Assembly: GCA_007115705.1 (NCBI GenBank)
Contig: QXEO01000222.1
Location: 4,219,176 to 4,283,175 of the forward strand
Direction: 5' to 3'
Length of the DNA stretch: 64,000 nucleotides
DNA from: Dactylis glomerata
Lineage: Eukaryota; Streptophyta; Magnoliopsida; Poales; Poaceae
The position numbers and the translations under genes are program-made. The number at the start of each line of letters is the position of its first letter. Within the stretch, counting starts at the first letter, position 1. Positions 34,122 through 45,337 of the stretch are shown piece after piece. Below the pieces are notes generated by a model. The model was not told the DNA's origin and made no database searches. It saw only the letters and a list, made by a program, of their open reading frames with translations.

Positions 34122-34807
34122 AAGAACCTAATAAATCTACCTATTAGATGGTTCACGGAAACAAAAACTAAAATATACCATACCATGGCACTTTGCGGAA
34201 TAATTGAAATCTCCCAACCTTTCAAACTCATTCAAAATCTCGTGTTCCAATTAAACGAGGTACGGGCATAGAGTGAGAAAACATAGCATGATGGCTCTGA
34301 AACATGGTCGCGTTCGCATTACACATTCCAAGACCAACATGATGAAAGCGACTGAACGCCATGCGAAGAAGGTCCCTGTTCAGGGCATCTCCAGCCGTCT
34401 CCCCAACGAGGCCCCTGGCAGCCCTTTTTTTCATCCGGACGATGAAAAATGGCCTAGTCGCGCCCCCGGTTCCTTGTTTTCGCCTGGATTTGGGCTTTCA
34501 TCCATCCAGCGAGCCCATGTCATCCCTGCCCCCCCGGGGTGCGCTCGGGAAGTCCAGAGAAAACAAAAGCACATAAAACGTCGAGGAAAGTTCCCGCGCG
34601 CCTGGTGGCCCCGACTTGTCGGCGAGAAAGGCCGGTCGTCGTCCTCATTGCATCGTCTTCTGCGCGCTGTAAAAGCCTGCCGCCGCCGGACGCGTAGCTT
34701 CCACGTGGCGAGTCGAGTTAATGCGCGACTCTATTTATCACGGACCTACCGCGTCTGGCCGCATTCACCTTCTTCCCAGTCTTCTCTCCCCGAAACCTCC
34801 TCGAGCA

Positions 34808-35267
34808 ATGGCGGGCTACGATGACGGCGCGGCGAACAACGGCTTCGTCCGGCGTTCTCTGCACCAATGGGAGGGGAGGCTGTTGTACATGGCGGGCTAC
34901 CCGGCGCCGCCGGACTTCCGTGCACCCGAAGGCTGGCGCCTGAGCGCAGTGGGCGTCCCGATCCCGCCGCCGCCAGTGGGCGACGCCCTCGACGCCACGA
35001 TCGACGCTGTGATCGAAACCCTCAGCGACAAGCAGCGCATGGAGCCGCGCTTCTTCCCCGACAACTACGACGCATGGAATGACTTCTTTCGGCATAGGTA
35101 CGAACACGAGCTTGCCGCCTACGACGCGTGGAATGACTTCTTCCGTACCCACCAGAGGAGCGCCGCTCATCAAGCTTGAGGACTCCAGCGACGACGACTG
35201 GTACCGGCCGACGCCGCCATGCCTCGGCGACCCTGGGCAGGGGTCCAGCCGTTGGGCCCCCGGCTAG
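34808..35267 (+). pseudogene. H4 ORF, frameshifted hypothetical protein of Harbinger-associated family
   Basis: Opens at ATG 34808 (MAGYDDGAANNGFVRRSLHQ) and reads 124 codons to 35179. It contains the tract YPAPPDFRAPEGWRLSAVGV, then VPIPPPP, then YDAWNDFFRHRYEHELAAYD. Near 35150 the sequence that looks like the natural continuation (APLIKLEDSSDDDWYRP) lies in a different frame, so a frameshift is likely, and YDAWNDFF occurs twice, pointing to a short internal duplication. I recall many Triticeae hypothetical proteins of this pattern that accompany these elements; no function is known to me. Confidence 0.6.
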
Positions 35268-35453
35268 AGCAGCCAGCAGGCGCCGCCACCGTAGGATGGC
35301 GGCGACTCCAGCGACGACGGTGATGGTGACTACACGGCGTTCTACCGCCATTTGGTCATGTAGAATGCCGTGTTTTAAGTTTAGTTTATGTTTCCCTCTG
35401 GCCGAATTCAAATATATTATGAATTCGGTCTATATATGTAAGAACTCGCCTAT

Positions 35454-36114
35454 TGATACGTCTCAAACGTATCTATAATTTTTGATGCTCCAAGCTTATT
35501 TTACACCATTTGCTTCATGTTTTGTTTACACTTCGTGGCATTTTTATGCGATTTCCGGAACTAACCTATTGACAAGATGACACAGTGCCAGTTCCCTGTT
35601 TTTTGCTATTTTTGTGTTTCAGAAAAGCTACACAGGAAATATTCTCGGTATTGGACAAAACGAAGACCGAAACTCCTATTTTGCCCGGACGAAGGACGAG
35701 GACCAAACGGGAGCCGGAGAGGGGCCAGAGGCTGGCCACACCACAGGGGGGCGCGGCTCAGCCCCTGGCCGCGCCCACCCATGGTGAGCCCGCCTGGGCC
35801 ACCTCCTGACGACGCCCCTTTGCCTATAATAAGCCTCCCGACGGAAAACCCTAAAACAATCGGCGTTTTTCCCAGAACAGCTCCGCAGCGCCGTCGCCGT
35901 CGAAGACAAATTTCGGGGGACAGAAGTATCTGTTCCGGCACCCTGCCGGGATGGGGAAGTGCTCCCGAAGCCATCTCCATCGGTCTCCATCGGTCTCCAT
36001 CGTCATCTCCGCCATCTCCATCGATCTCACAGCCATCTCCATCGCCGTTGCTGCCTCCGATGATGAGGAGGGAGTAGTTCTCCCCCGGGGCTGAGGGCTC
36101 TACCGGTAGCTATG
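35454..36114 (+). repeat. R2 5' LTR, first part
   Basis: Starts TGATACGTCTCAAACG and aligns with 60274-60927. It ends at the R3 insertion point (target duplication ctatg at 36110-36114). Confidence 0.9.
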
Positions 36115-37672
36115 TGCTTGCTGCTGTTTGATGTGAAGCAAACTGTCCTTGTGCGTGGTGATACTACTGTAGCGGCTAGTTTTCCCTCAGTTAAGAAACC
36201 AAGGTTTATCAATCAGGAGAAGAGAGACGGTGACGACTGAAGGTGTTTGTGGAACCTGCACACACACAAACAAATACTTTGTCCCCAACTTGCGATGAGG
36301 TTGTCAATCTCACCGGTTTGCTTGAAACAAAGGTTATGAGTGTATCGAGTGGAAAACAGTAGTAATATGCTAGTAAAGTAAACAGTGCGGGAAAAGTAAA
36401 CAGGTGATTGCAATATGATTAAAATAGGACCGGGGTCCACAGTTCACTAGTGGTGTCTCTCCATAGATAAAATAACATGCTGGGTAAACAAATTATAGTT
36501 GGGCAATTGATAGAATAAAGATAACGTGATATGTCAAGAAGATCACTATGAGATTCACTCTGGGCATTACAACAAAATACATAGACCGCCATCCAACTGC
36601 ATCTATGACTAATAATCCACCCTCGGGGATATCAATCCGAACACCCCAAAAGTATTAAGTTGCGAACAACAGATAATTGCATTAAGCAAAGTGTGTAATG
36701 TAAACAAAGAATATGCCCTTGAGCATATGAATGTTGTTTTCTCCCTAGTAGCAACAGCACATCTACCACCTTAGAGGTTTCCGTCACTCCCCCAGGTGAA
36801 ATAGAGACATGAACCCACTATCGAACATAAATACCCCCTCTTGGAGTCACTAGCAACTACTCGGCCAAGATAGCTACTAACAACGGAGAGCATGCAAGAT
36901 CATAAACAACATAGAGATAACAAAAGATATAATTCAGTACAGCAACTTAATCATAAACACCAATATTCATCGGATCCCAACAAACCAACATCATAGAATT
37001 ACATAACGGTGATCTCAATCATGTATGGCAGCTCATGAGATCTAAACATGAAGCACATGGTGGAGAAGACAACCATCTAGCTACTGCTATGGACCCATAG
37101 TCCAAGGTAGACTACTCACTCATCGCTCCGGAGGCAAACATGGCGATGAAGAAGACCTCCGGTGGCGATTCCCCTCTCCGGCAGGGTGCCGGGAAGAGCT
37201 TCTGGACCCTCCCGATCTTCGGGTCAACGGCGGCGGCGGATCGCGATGTATTCTGGAAAACTGATCCGGCCCTTAGGTTTTTCTCGTCGGGGGGTATATA
37301 TAGGCGAAAGGACGATGTCAGAGGGGGTCCCACGCCCCCACACACATGGGTGGCGCGGCGAGGCCCCTGGCCGCGCCGCCTGTGTGTGTGGGGCCCACGT
37401 GGCCCTACTCCTTCTCTCCTTCGGATGTTTGGAAGCTTCCGGGTAAAATATGACTTCAGGAACTTGTTTCGTCCAATTCCGAGAATATTTTCTGTGTATC
37501 ACTTCTGAAACACAAAAACAGCAGAAAACAGGAAACTGACACTGTGGCACTTCGTTAATAGGTTAGTTCCGGAAAATGTATAAAAATGCCACTAAGTGTA
37601 ACGAAACAATAGGCAAATGGTGTAAAACAAGCATGGAGCATCAAAAATTATAGATATGTTTGAGACGTATCA
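36115..37672 (-). repeat. R3 3' LTR
   Basis: Starts tgcttgctgctg and ends gacgtatca on the plus strand. It lacks about 35 bp (the gaccagcccattgggaac... segment) present in the other R3 LTR and in both R1 LTRs. Confidence 0.9.
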
Positions 37673-40262
37673 AGCATCCCCAAGCTTAACTCCTGCTCGT
37701 CCTCGAGTAGGTAAGTGATAACAAAGAATAATTTTTGAGGTGACATGCACCTACACAATCTTGATCATATATGTAAGCATTGGTGAGCTGGGATCAATAG
37801 AACTTAAAACATGGGCATGAAAGATATAATCATGACAATAAGAACTTAGCAACCATGTTATAAACATGCAAATGAACACAAACAAAAGATCATGATAATG
37901 AAACAATGAAAGTCAAACGTGTGTTCAAATCATAAGGAAAAACATACAAAAGGTTTTCAGCTTGTCCTTCAAAGAGAGCAAAACATAAATGCATAGGACA
38001 CCTCAAAGTTTAAGAGGGCGACTAGATACAAATAATTTAAGAACAAGTGAAACCAACAATATGAGTCAATCAATGAACCTTGGGACAATGCATATCACAC
38101 TAAGAATGACAACTATGCTCTCTTAATGGTGCATAAAGAAAGAAGGTGGCGACTCAACATAAAAGTAAAAGAAAGGCCCTTCGCAGAGGGAAGCAGTGAT
38201 TTAAACATGTGCTAGAGCTTTTCATTTGTAAAACAGAGATAAAACTTGATTTTGAGAGGTGGTTGTCTTTGTCAACGACTGGCAATGGGGTTCTTACTAT
38301 CTTCCATACAAAAATAAAGCAAGTTTTTGAGAGAGAGATTGGCACTTCGTGCTCTTTTTATAAAACTTGGCACTCCTCCCCACCTTTCCTTTCACATACC
38401 ATGGCTAACCGGTTCCATCGGGTGCCCACCAACATTCACATTCATTGGAGGAGTGCCTTTTTTCTTTCTTTTTTTCTTTTTTTTCTTTTTTGGAATAAAC
38501 AATATGGAAGATAGCAAATCCGACCACTACGTCCCCATGAGCTGAAAACAGTGTCACAAAACGAGAAGTGTTTTGAAGGTTTTTGAAAGGTAGCACACGA
38601 AATTTTTACTTTGGAATGGCTTACAAATACCATGCATAGGAATTTATAGTGGACACAATGGAAAACTTGGCTTTTAGGAGTTGGATGCACGAGTAGAGCT
38701 CATACTCAGTACAAGGTGAGGGCTAGCAAAAGACTGGGAGCGACCAACTAAGAGAGCAGTAATGGCCATAATCATGCAAAGCGACAAAGCGACATTAAAA
38801 GAAGCATACGATGGCATCAAAAGTCAAAAACTAAATGATCATGAAGGCTAATGGCGACTTTGGAAGAGTCTAACATGTGTGAGCATGCGCCAAGTCAACC
38901 CAAATAAAGCATCAAGGAGAAAACCAAAATAATGCTTCCATACAATAAAAACAACGCATGATTTTTTCAAAGGCTCATTAAGCAATCTCAGTTATTTGAG
39001 ACAAGTCATGCTACAGCAAAACCACTAAGCATACTATCAAAAAGACATCAAGCATGACATGAAAAAGCCTAAGCCGCAGTCTACACAAGCTCCTTCTTGT
39101 ACCACTATTTTGCACAAAGCTTTTTCTCTTTTCCAACACCATTTGAAATTTTTATAAACACCTCTTTTGATGAAAACCAATAAAGATCAGAGGCAAAAAT
39201 ACACCTTGATGAAAAGATATGACAAGATCTGAACGCGTATCAAGGCGAAAACGAAAACCAAAAGCAGTAGCAGAAAAAGTGGAACGCTAGAACAACTCCG
39301 TTTTCACTCTTATTAAATTCATCGAGCGTTCTACGCAAATGAAAAGCAAGACAACTTCTCCAAAAGAAACTTTGTTGGGGTCCAACCATTTATTGCAGCA
39401 AACAAATAAACTAAACTAACTAAGAAAACTAAAACAACTGACGCTCCAAGAAAAACACATAGTGCATGAAGCAATAAAAATATAGTGTTTTGAAAGGTGA
39501 CCTGATTTTTGCCGATGAAGAAGGGGTGCCTCGGGGGCATCCCCAAGCTTTGACGCTTGTACTTCTTGGATATTTCTTGGGGTGATGCATGGGCATCCCT
39601 AAGCTTGAGCTTTTGTCCATTCTTCAACTCATCTCATCATTCTCTAATCCCTACACTTGAAAACTTCCTTCATACAAAACTAAACACAATTCTATTAGCA
39701 ACATTAGTGTAAGCATAAAATATATTCAACCTCTTTTAGCTTCAGGTTTCAACCCAAAACCACCACATATAAAGTATATACTACTGTAGCAACTTTCACA
39801 AGAGTTCCATGATAAAAAAGAACTCAAAAGAAAGCGATAAAGTGGCAAAAACAAATATTGGCAGAAATCTGTCAAAACTGGGCAGCTGATAATGGACGAA
39901 TTTTTGAGGGATTTTCCGTTGCTCAAATCAAAAAGTGTTCAACTAAGAAAAGTTTGGATATAACCTGGGGCATATGCACAAGAAATCGCAGGTCCAAAAG
40001 ATAAACAGAGAATTTTCACGAATTTTTACGGTGAAGCACCAAAAACAGTTTCAGGACAGCAATAACCCCAAATCTTTACCTCACTCAAATTAGAGGCTTC
40101 TCTTGGCACAAAAACGAAATAAACAAGATAAGGAGCGGTCATTATAGTAGTAATGACTTCCAAGACTCAAATAAAAGAAAAGGTACTGAAAAGTAAACAA
40201 TGGGTTATCTCCCAAGAGTGCTTTTCTTTAACGCCTTTGAGCTAGGCGCAGAAAATTGCGAA

Positions 40263-40856
40263 TCAAGTATTATCAGCAGATGTATTAAGATCAACAGAAG
40301 AGGTCTTGTCAATAAGGCATTGTATTTCATCCACATAAGTTTTTGAAGACCCTTGGTGATCATGCTTTGGTACACTATTCTCATCAAAAAGATTTTCAGG
40401 ACAAATCCAGGCAAAATTGTTTTCGAAAGCATCATTCAATCCCAAAAGCTTGCAAGGTATAGGTATCTCGGCCTCCCCATCATGTGTATCAATAACCGTT
40501 ATAGGTGAACCGAGTTTATTAAAACGTTTAAGAACCTTCCTAGCTTCAATAACGACATCCTTAAATTCTAAACGCAAAGTTTCCAAGATAAAAGCTTTCT
40601 TTTCGGGGTCCTCAATTTCATGAAGCTTAAGGAACATGTATTGCATAAAAGGATTAATTCTAGCAAACCTTGTTTCCAATATGTCAATTAAATAAATAGA
40701 AGCAACTTCATAACTAGGAGCTAACTCAACCAAAGACTTTTCCTCATCTTCATCATGCATACTAATGTGATTAAAGAACTCCTCAATGTTACTTTTGCCA
40801 ATAATCGAACCACTCCCTACAGAGAGGTCCTCCAGAACGAACTCAGGGAACAACAT
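40263..40856 (-). CDS. R3 internal ORF, 197 aa, homologue of the R1 ORF
   Basis: Same start (MLFPEFVLEDL), same length, and no stop or indel relative to the R1 protein. About 14 substitutions were counted, eight of them in a 16-residue window (SIYLIDILETRFARIN here against SAHLVHMLEARFASLN). No known catalytic motif seen. Position after the primer site suggests a gag-like or packaging role; this is inference. Confidence 0.6.
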   Translation of the reverse strand: MLFPEFVLEDLSVGSGSIIGKSNIEEFFNHISMHDEDEEKSLVELAPSYEVASIYLIDILETRFARINPFMQYMFLKLHEIEDPEKKAFILETLRLEFKDVVIEARKVLKRFNKLGSPITVIDTHDGEAEIPIPCKLLGLNDAFENNFAWICPENLFDENSVPKHDHQGSSKTYVDEIQCLIDKTSSVDLNTSADNT

Positions 40857-41019
40857 GATAAACTAAAGTAAAGAAATAACAACTACCAAGGATTCTAATT
40901 TTTTTTTGGGTTTTTGATATAAAAAGAAATGTAGGTAAAATAAAGTAAAGTAAAGCAAAACAAATAACAAAGTAAAGAATGTGTGTGCGAAGAACTCCCC
41001 TCGCAGAAGTCTTCTCTCT

Positions 41020-41037
41020 TCCCCGGCAACGGCGCCA
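41020..41037 (-). other. R3 primer binding site (tRNA-Asp)
   Basis: The minus strand reads TGGCGCCGTTGCCGGGGA, a full 18-nt match to the tRNA-Asp 3' end, 10 nt from the 5' LTR at 41048. Confidence 0.9.
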
Positions 41038-41047
41038 GAAAAGTAGC

Positions 41048-42640
41048 TGCTTGCTGCTGTTTGATGTGAAGCAAACTGTCCTTGTGCGTGGTGATGACCA
41101 GCCCATTGGGAACCCCAAGAGGAAGGTATGATGAGTGTAGCGGCTAGTTTTCCCTCAGTTAAGAAACCAAGGTTTATCGATCAGGAGAAGAGAGACGGTG
41201 ACGACTGAAGGTGTTTGTGGAACCTGCACACACACAAACAAATACTTTGTCCCCAACTTGCGATGAGGTTGTCAATCTCACCGGTTTGCTTGAAACAAAG
41301 GTTATGAGTGTATCGAGTGGAAAACAGTAGTAATATGCTAGTAAAGTAAACAGTGCGGGAAAAGTAAACAGGTGATTGCAATATGATTAAAATAGGACCG
41401 GGGTCCACAGTTCACTAGTGGTGTCTCTCCATAGATAAAATAACATGCTGGGTAAACAAATTACAGTTGGGCAATTGATAGAATAAAGATAACATGATAT
41501 GTCAAGAAGATCACTATGAGATTCACTCTGGGCATTACAACAAAATACATAGACCGCCATCCAACTGCATCTATGACTAATAATCCACCCTCGGGGATAT
41601 CAATCCGAACACCCCAAAAGTATTAAGTTGCGAACAACAGATAATTGCATTAAGCAAAGTGTGTAATGTAAACAAAGAATATGCCCTTGAGCATATGAAT
41701 GTTGTTTTCTCCCTAGTAGCAACAGCACATCTACCACCTTAGAGGTTTCTGTCACTCCCCCAGGTGAAATAGAGACATGAACCCACTATCGAACATAAAT
41801 ACCCCCTCTTGGAGTCACTAGCAACTACTCGGCCAAGATAGCTACTAACAACGGAGAGCATGCAAGATCATAAACAACATAGAGATAACAAAAGATATAA
41901 TTCAGTACAGCAACTTAATCATAAACACCAATATTCATCGGATCCCAACAAACCAACATCATAGAATTACATAACGGTGATCTCAATCATGTAGGGCAGC
42001 TCATGAGATCTAAACATGAAGCACATGGTGGAGAAGACAACCATCTAGCTACTGCTATGGACCCATAGTCCAAGGTAGACTACTCACTCATCGCTCCGGA
42101 GGCAAACATGGCGATGAAGAAGACCTCCGGTGGCGATTCCCCTCTCCGGCAGGGTGCCGGGAAGAGCTTCTGGACCCTCCCGATGTTCGGGTCGACGGCG
42201 GCGGCGGATCGCGATGTATTCTAGAAAACTAATCCGGCCCTTAGGTTTTTCTCGTCGGGGGGTATATATAGGCGAAAGGACGATGTCAGAGGGGGTCCCA
42301 CGCCCCCTCACACCTGGGTGGCGCGGCCAGGCCCCTAGCCACGCCGCCTGTGTGTGTGGGGCCCACGTGGCCCTACTCCTTCTCTCCTTCGGATGTTTGG
42401 AAGCTTCCGGGTAAAATATGACTTCAGGAACTTGTTTCGTCCAATTCCGAGAATATTTCCTGTGTATCACTTCTGAAACACAAAAACAGCAGAAAACAGG
42501 AAACTGGCACTGTGGCACTTCGTTAATAGGTTAGTTCCGGAAAATGTATAAAAATGCCACTAAGTGTAACGAAACAATAGGCAAATGGTGTAAAACAAGC
42601 ATGGAGCATCAAAAATTATAGATACGTTTGAGACGTATCA
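41048..42640 (-). repeat. R3 5' LTR
   Basis: 1593 bp, the full-length counterpart of 36115-37672. It ends acgtatca directly before the second ctatg. Confidence 0.9.
42263..42270 (-). promoter_or_regulatory. TATA box candidate in the R3 5' LTR
   Basis: Palindromic tatatata in the context CGCCTATATATACCCC on the minus strand. R1 has a weaker version at the equivalent place. Confidence 0.5.
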
Positions 42641-42645
42641 CTATG

Positions 42646-43429
42646 TGGTTCACCTCTCTCTCCCATGATATGATCTTTATGTGATCGTGAGCTTTGTATC
42701 TAGTTGAATTAGTAGATGCTATTATTCAGATATTATGCTACTCCCGTGCTTTATATTTGTGATCTCCGGAGACACCTTGTATCATGATGTGAAGGTGACA
42801 GTGTGCGCATTATGTGTGTCTCTTTTGGTTAACGTCTCTATGAATTGTTGGTGTTTGTTGGAACCATCTAGTGCGTTCACGGTGACAGTGTGGGACAATC
42901 TAGTTTGGGGAAATACAGACTTTGAGGAGTGCTTCGTAGCCCTACGCATGATTAGTGTTTGTTATCCATTGGGGAATTGTTTTGAGTTGCATATTGATGT
43001 TAGTATCTATTGGTTCAATTATGTTATATTTGTTGAGAGTGTGTCCACTAGTGAAAGTATGATCCCTAGACCTTGTTTCCAAGCATTGCACACCATTTAC
43101 ATTCAGTTTTGTTACATGTTTGCTCACAGCAATATTTATTTCAAATTACATTTACTACTTATAATCATCACTACTACTTGTATTTCACTATCTCTTCGCC
43201 GAACTAGTGCACATATACATCTGATAAGTGCATTGGGTGTGTTGGGGACACAAGAGACTTTCTGTATCGTAATTGCAGGGTTGCTTGAGAGGGATAGCTT
43301 TGACCTCCTCTTCCCTGAGTTCGATAAACCTTGGGTGATCCACTTAAGGGAAACTTGCTGCTGTTCTACAAACCTCTGCACTTGGAGGCCCAACACTGTC
43401 TACAAGGATAGAAGCATGTGTAGACATCA
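42646..43429 (+). repeat. R2 5' LTR, second part
   Basis: Resumes after R3 and aligns with 60928-61705 (ends gtagacatca). It contains a long uninterrupted frame also open in the 3' LTR; see rejected items. Confidence 0.9.
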
Positions 43430-43439
43430 AGCACTTTTC

Positions 43440-43457
43440 TGGCGCCGTTGCCGGGAA
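43440..43457 (+). other. R2 primer binding site (tRNA-Asp)
   Basis: TGGCGCCGTTGCCGGGAA, a 17 of 18 match to the tRNA-Asp complement, 10 nt after the LTR end at 43429. Confidence 0.85.
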
Positions 43458-43574
43458 GGTAAGGTAAAAGGTACTCGCATCCTCCTGTGTGAGTGCTCGA
43501 AGTTATTTCCTTTAGATTCTGCAATTATATCTTTTTGTTTCTTGTTTTCATTTTCACTAGTTAGGCTTAATGGA

Positions 43575-43703
43575 AGCAGCGAAAATAAAGTAAAGCAAAA
43601 CAATAAAGTAAAGCAAAACAATAAACAAAGTAAAGGATGTGCGTGCGAAACCCCCCTTGCAGAAATCTTATTTTTCCCCGGCAACGGCGCCAGAAAATTA
43701 GCT
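43575..43703 (-). mobile_element. Truncated internal fragment of a deleted R4-type element
   Basis: Matches the primer-site side of R4's internal region (49308-49407), including aacaataaacaaagtaaagg and a tRNA-Asp site at 43675-43692. It abuts the LTR at 43704 as the inside of an element abuts its 5' LTR, yet its own body and 3' LTR are missing. To the left it joins R2 leader sequence near 43574 without a target duplication. Confidence 0.8.
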
Positions 43704-45337
43704 TGATGCGGGCAGATAACCACCCAGTTGAGAACCCCAAGAAGAAGGTATGATGAGCACAGTAGCAAGTTTTCCCTCAGTAAGAAACCGAGGTTTATCG
43801 AACCAGTAGGAAAAAGCCAAACTTCAGAAGGTGATGCCTGCTAGCTTCACGACTGCTCTGGACAATTTATAAGGCGCCTCGTCATGGGCTTTGCTTTGCA
43901 CCAGCAACAACGTGGAACATGCACACAACACAACCAAGAACTTTGCTCCCAACTTACGATGAGGTTGTCAATCTCACTGGTTTGCTATAAACAAAGGTAT
44001 GAGCATATCGAGTGGAAAATAATAGTAGTATGCGAGAAAGTAAACAGTGCGAGTAAAAGTAAATGGTAATAGCAATGTAAAGGAAATTGGACCGGGGTCC
44101 ACAGTTCACTAGTGGTGTCTCTCCATAAGATAAATAACAACATGCTAGGTAAACAAATTACAGTTGGGCAATTGATAGAATAAAGATAACGTGCATATGT
44201 CATGAGGATCACTATGAGATTTACTCTGGGCATTAAAATAAAATACATAGACCGCCATCCAACTGCATCTATGACTAATAATCCACTCGCGGGGATATCG
44301 TCCGAACACCCCACGAGTATTAAGTTGTGAACAACAGATAACTGCATTAAGCAAAGTGTGTAATATAAACAAAACGAATGTCCTTGAACACAAGAATGTT
44401 GTCTTCTCCCTAGTGGCAACAACACATCTACAACCTTAGAGGTTTCTGTCACTCCCCCAGATTAAATAGAGGCACGAACCCAACTATCGAGCATAAATAC
44501 CCCCTCTTGGAGTCACTAGTATGTACTTGGCTAGGATAGCTACTAACAACGGAGAGCATGCAAGATCATAAACAACATAGAGATAACATAAGATAAAATT
44601 CAGCACATCAACTTAACATAACATCAATATTCATCGGATCCCAACAAACACAACATGTAGAATTACACAAAGATGATCTCGATCATGTAAGGCAGCCCAC
44701 GAGATCTAAACATGAAGCACATGGTGGAGAAGACTACCATCTAGCTACTGCTATGGACCCATAGTCCAAGGTAGACTACTCACTCATCACGCCGGAGGCA
44801 AGCATGGCGATGAAGAAGACCTCCGGTGGCGATTCCCCTCTCCGGCAGGGTGCCGGGAAGAGCTTCTGGACCCTCCCGATCTTGGGTCCACGACGGCGGC
44901 GGATCGTGATGTGTTTTTGGAAAATTGGTCAGGTGTTTAGGTTTTTCCCATCGGGGGGTCTTTATAGTTGAAGGGGCGGCGTTAGAAGTGGACCAGGGGC
45001 CCCTCGCCATAGGGCAGCGCGGCCAGGGGCTGGGCCGCGCCCCCTAGTGGTGAGGCTGGCCCCTGGCCCCTCTCTGTCTCCTCTTCGGACTTCTGGAAGC
45101 TTCGGTAAATATTAGGAGGTTCGGCTTTTGTTTCGTCCAATTCCGAGAATATTTCCTGTGTAACTTTTCTGAAACACAAAAACAGTAGAAAACAGGGAAC
45201 TGGCAGTGTGGCATCTTGTTAATAGGTTAGTTCCGGAAAATGCATAAAAAAGCCACGAAGTGTAACAAAACACTAAGCAAATGGTATAAGAACAAGCATG
45301 GAGCATCAAAAATTATAGATATGTTTGAGACGTATCA
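43704..45337 (-). repeat. R4 LTR shared by two tandem elements
   Basis: Starts tgatgcgggcag and ends gacgtatca on the plus strand. It has a primer site to its left (43675-43692) and polypurine-type sequence to its right (45338-45350). Confidence 0.9.

Larger units (their letters stand above)
36115..42640 (-). mobile_element. R3: complete non-autonomous retrotransposon, same family as R1
   Basis: Target duplications ctatg (36110-36114, 42641-42645). 3' LTR 36115-37672 (1558 bp) and 5' LTR 41048-42640 (1593 bp); the 35-bp length difference is a single gap near 36168. LTR identity is lower than in R1 (roughly one to one and a half percent differences by eye). The internal region matches R1 closely throughout, including the 197-aa ORF. 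It is inserted in antisense orientation in the 5' LTR of R2. Confidence 0.95.

Noticed and set aside
42735..43706. 323-codon plus-strand open frame in the R2 5' LTR and a 209-codon counterpart at 61092-61721
   Set aside because: It lies in the U5/R part of an LTR, is Cys/Ile/Leu-rich without a recognisable domain, and both copies stem from one ancestor, so shared openness is not independent evidence of coding.
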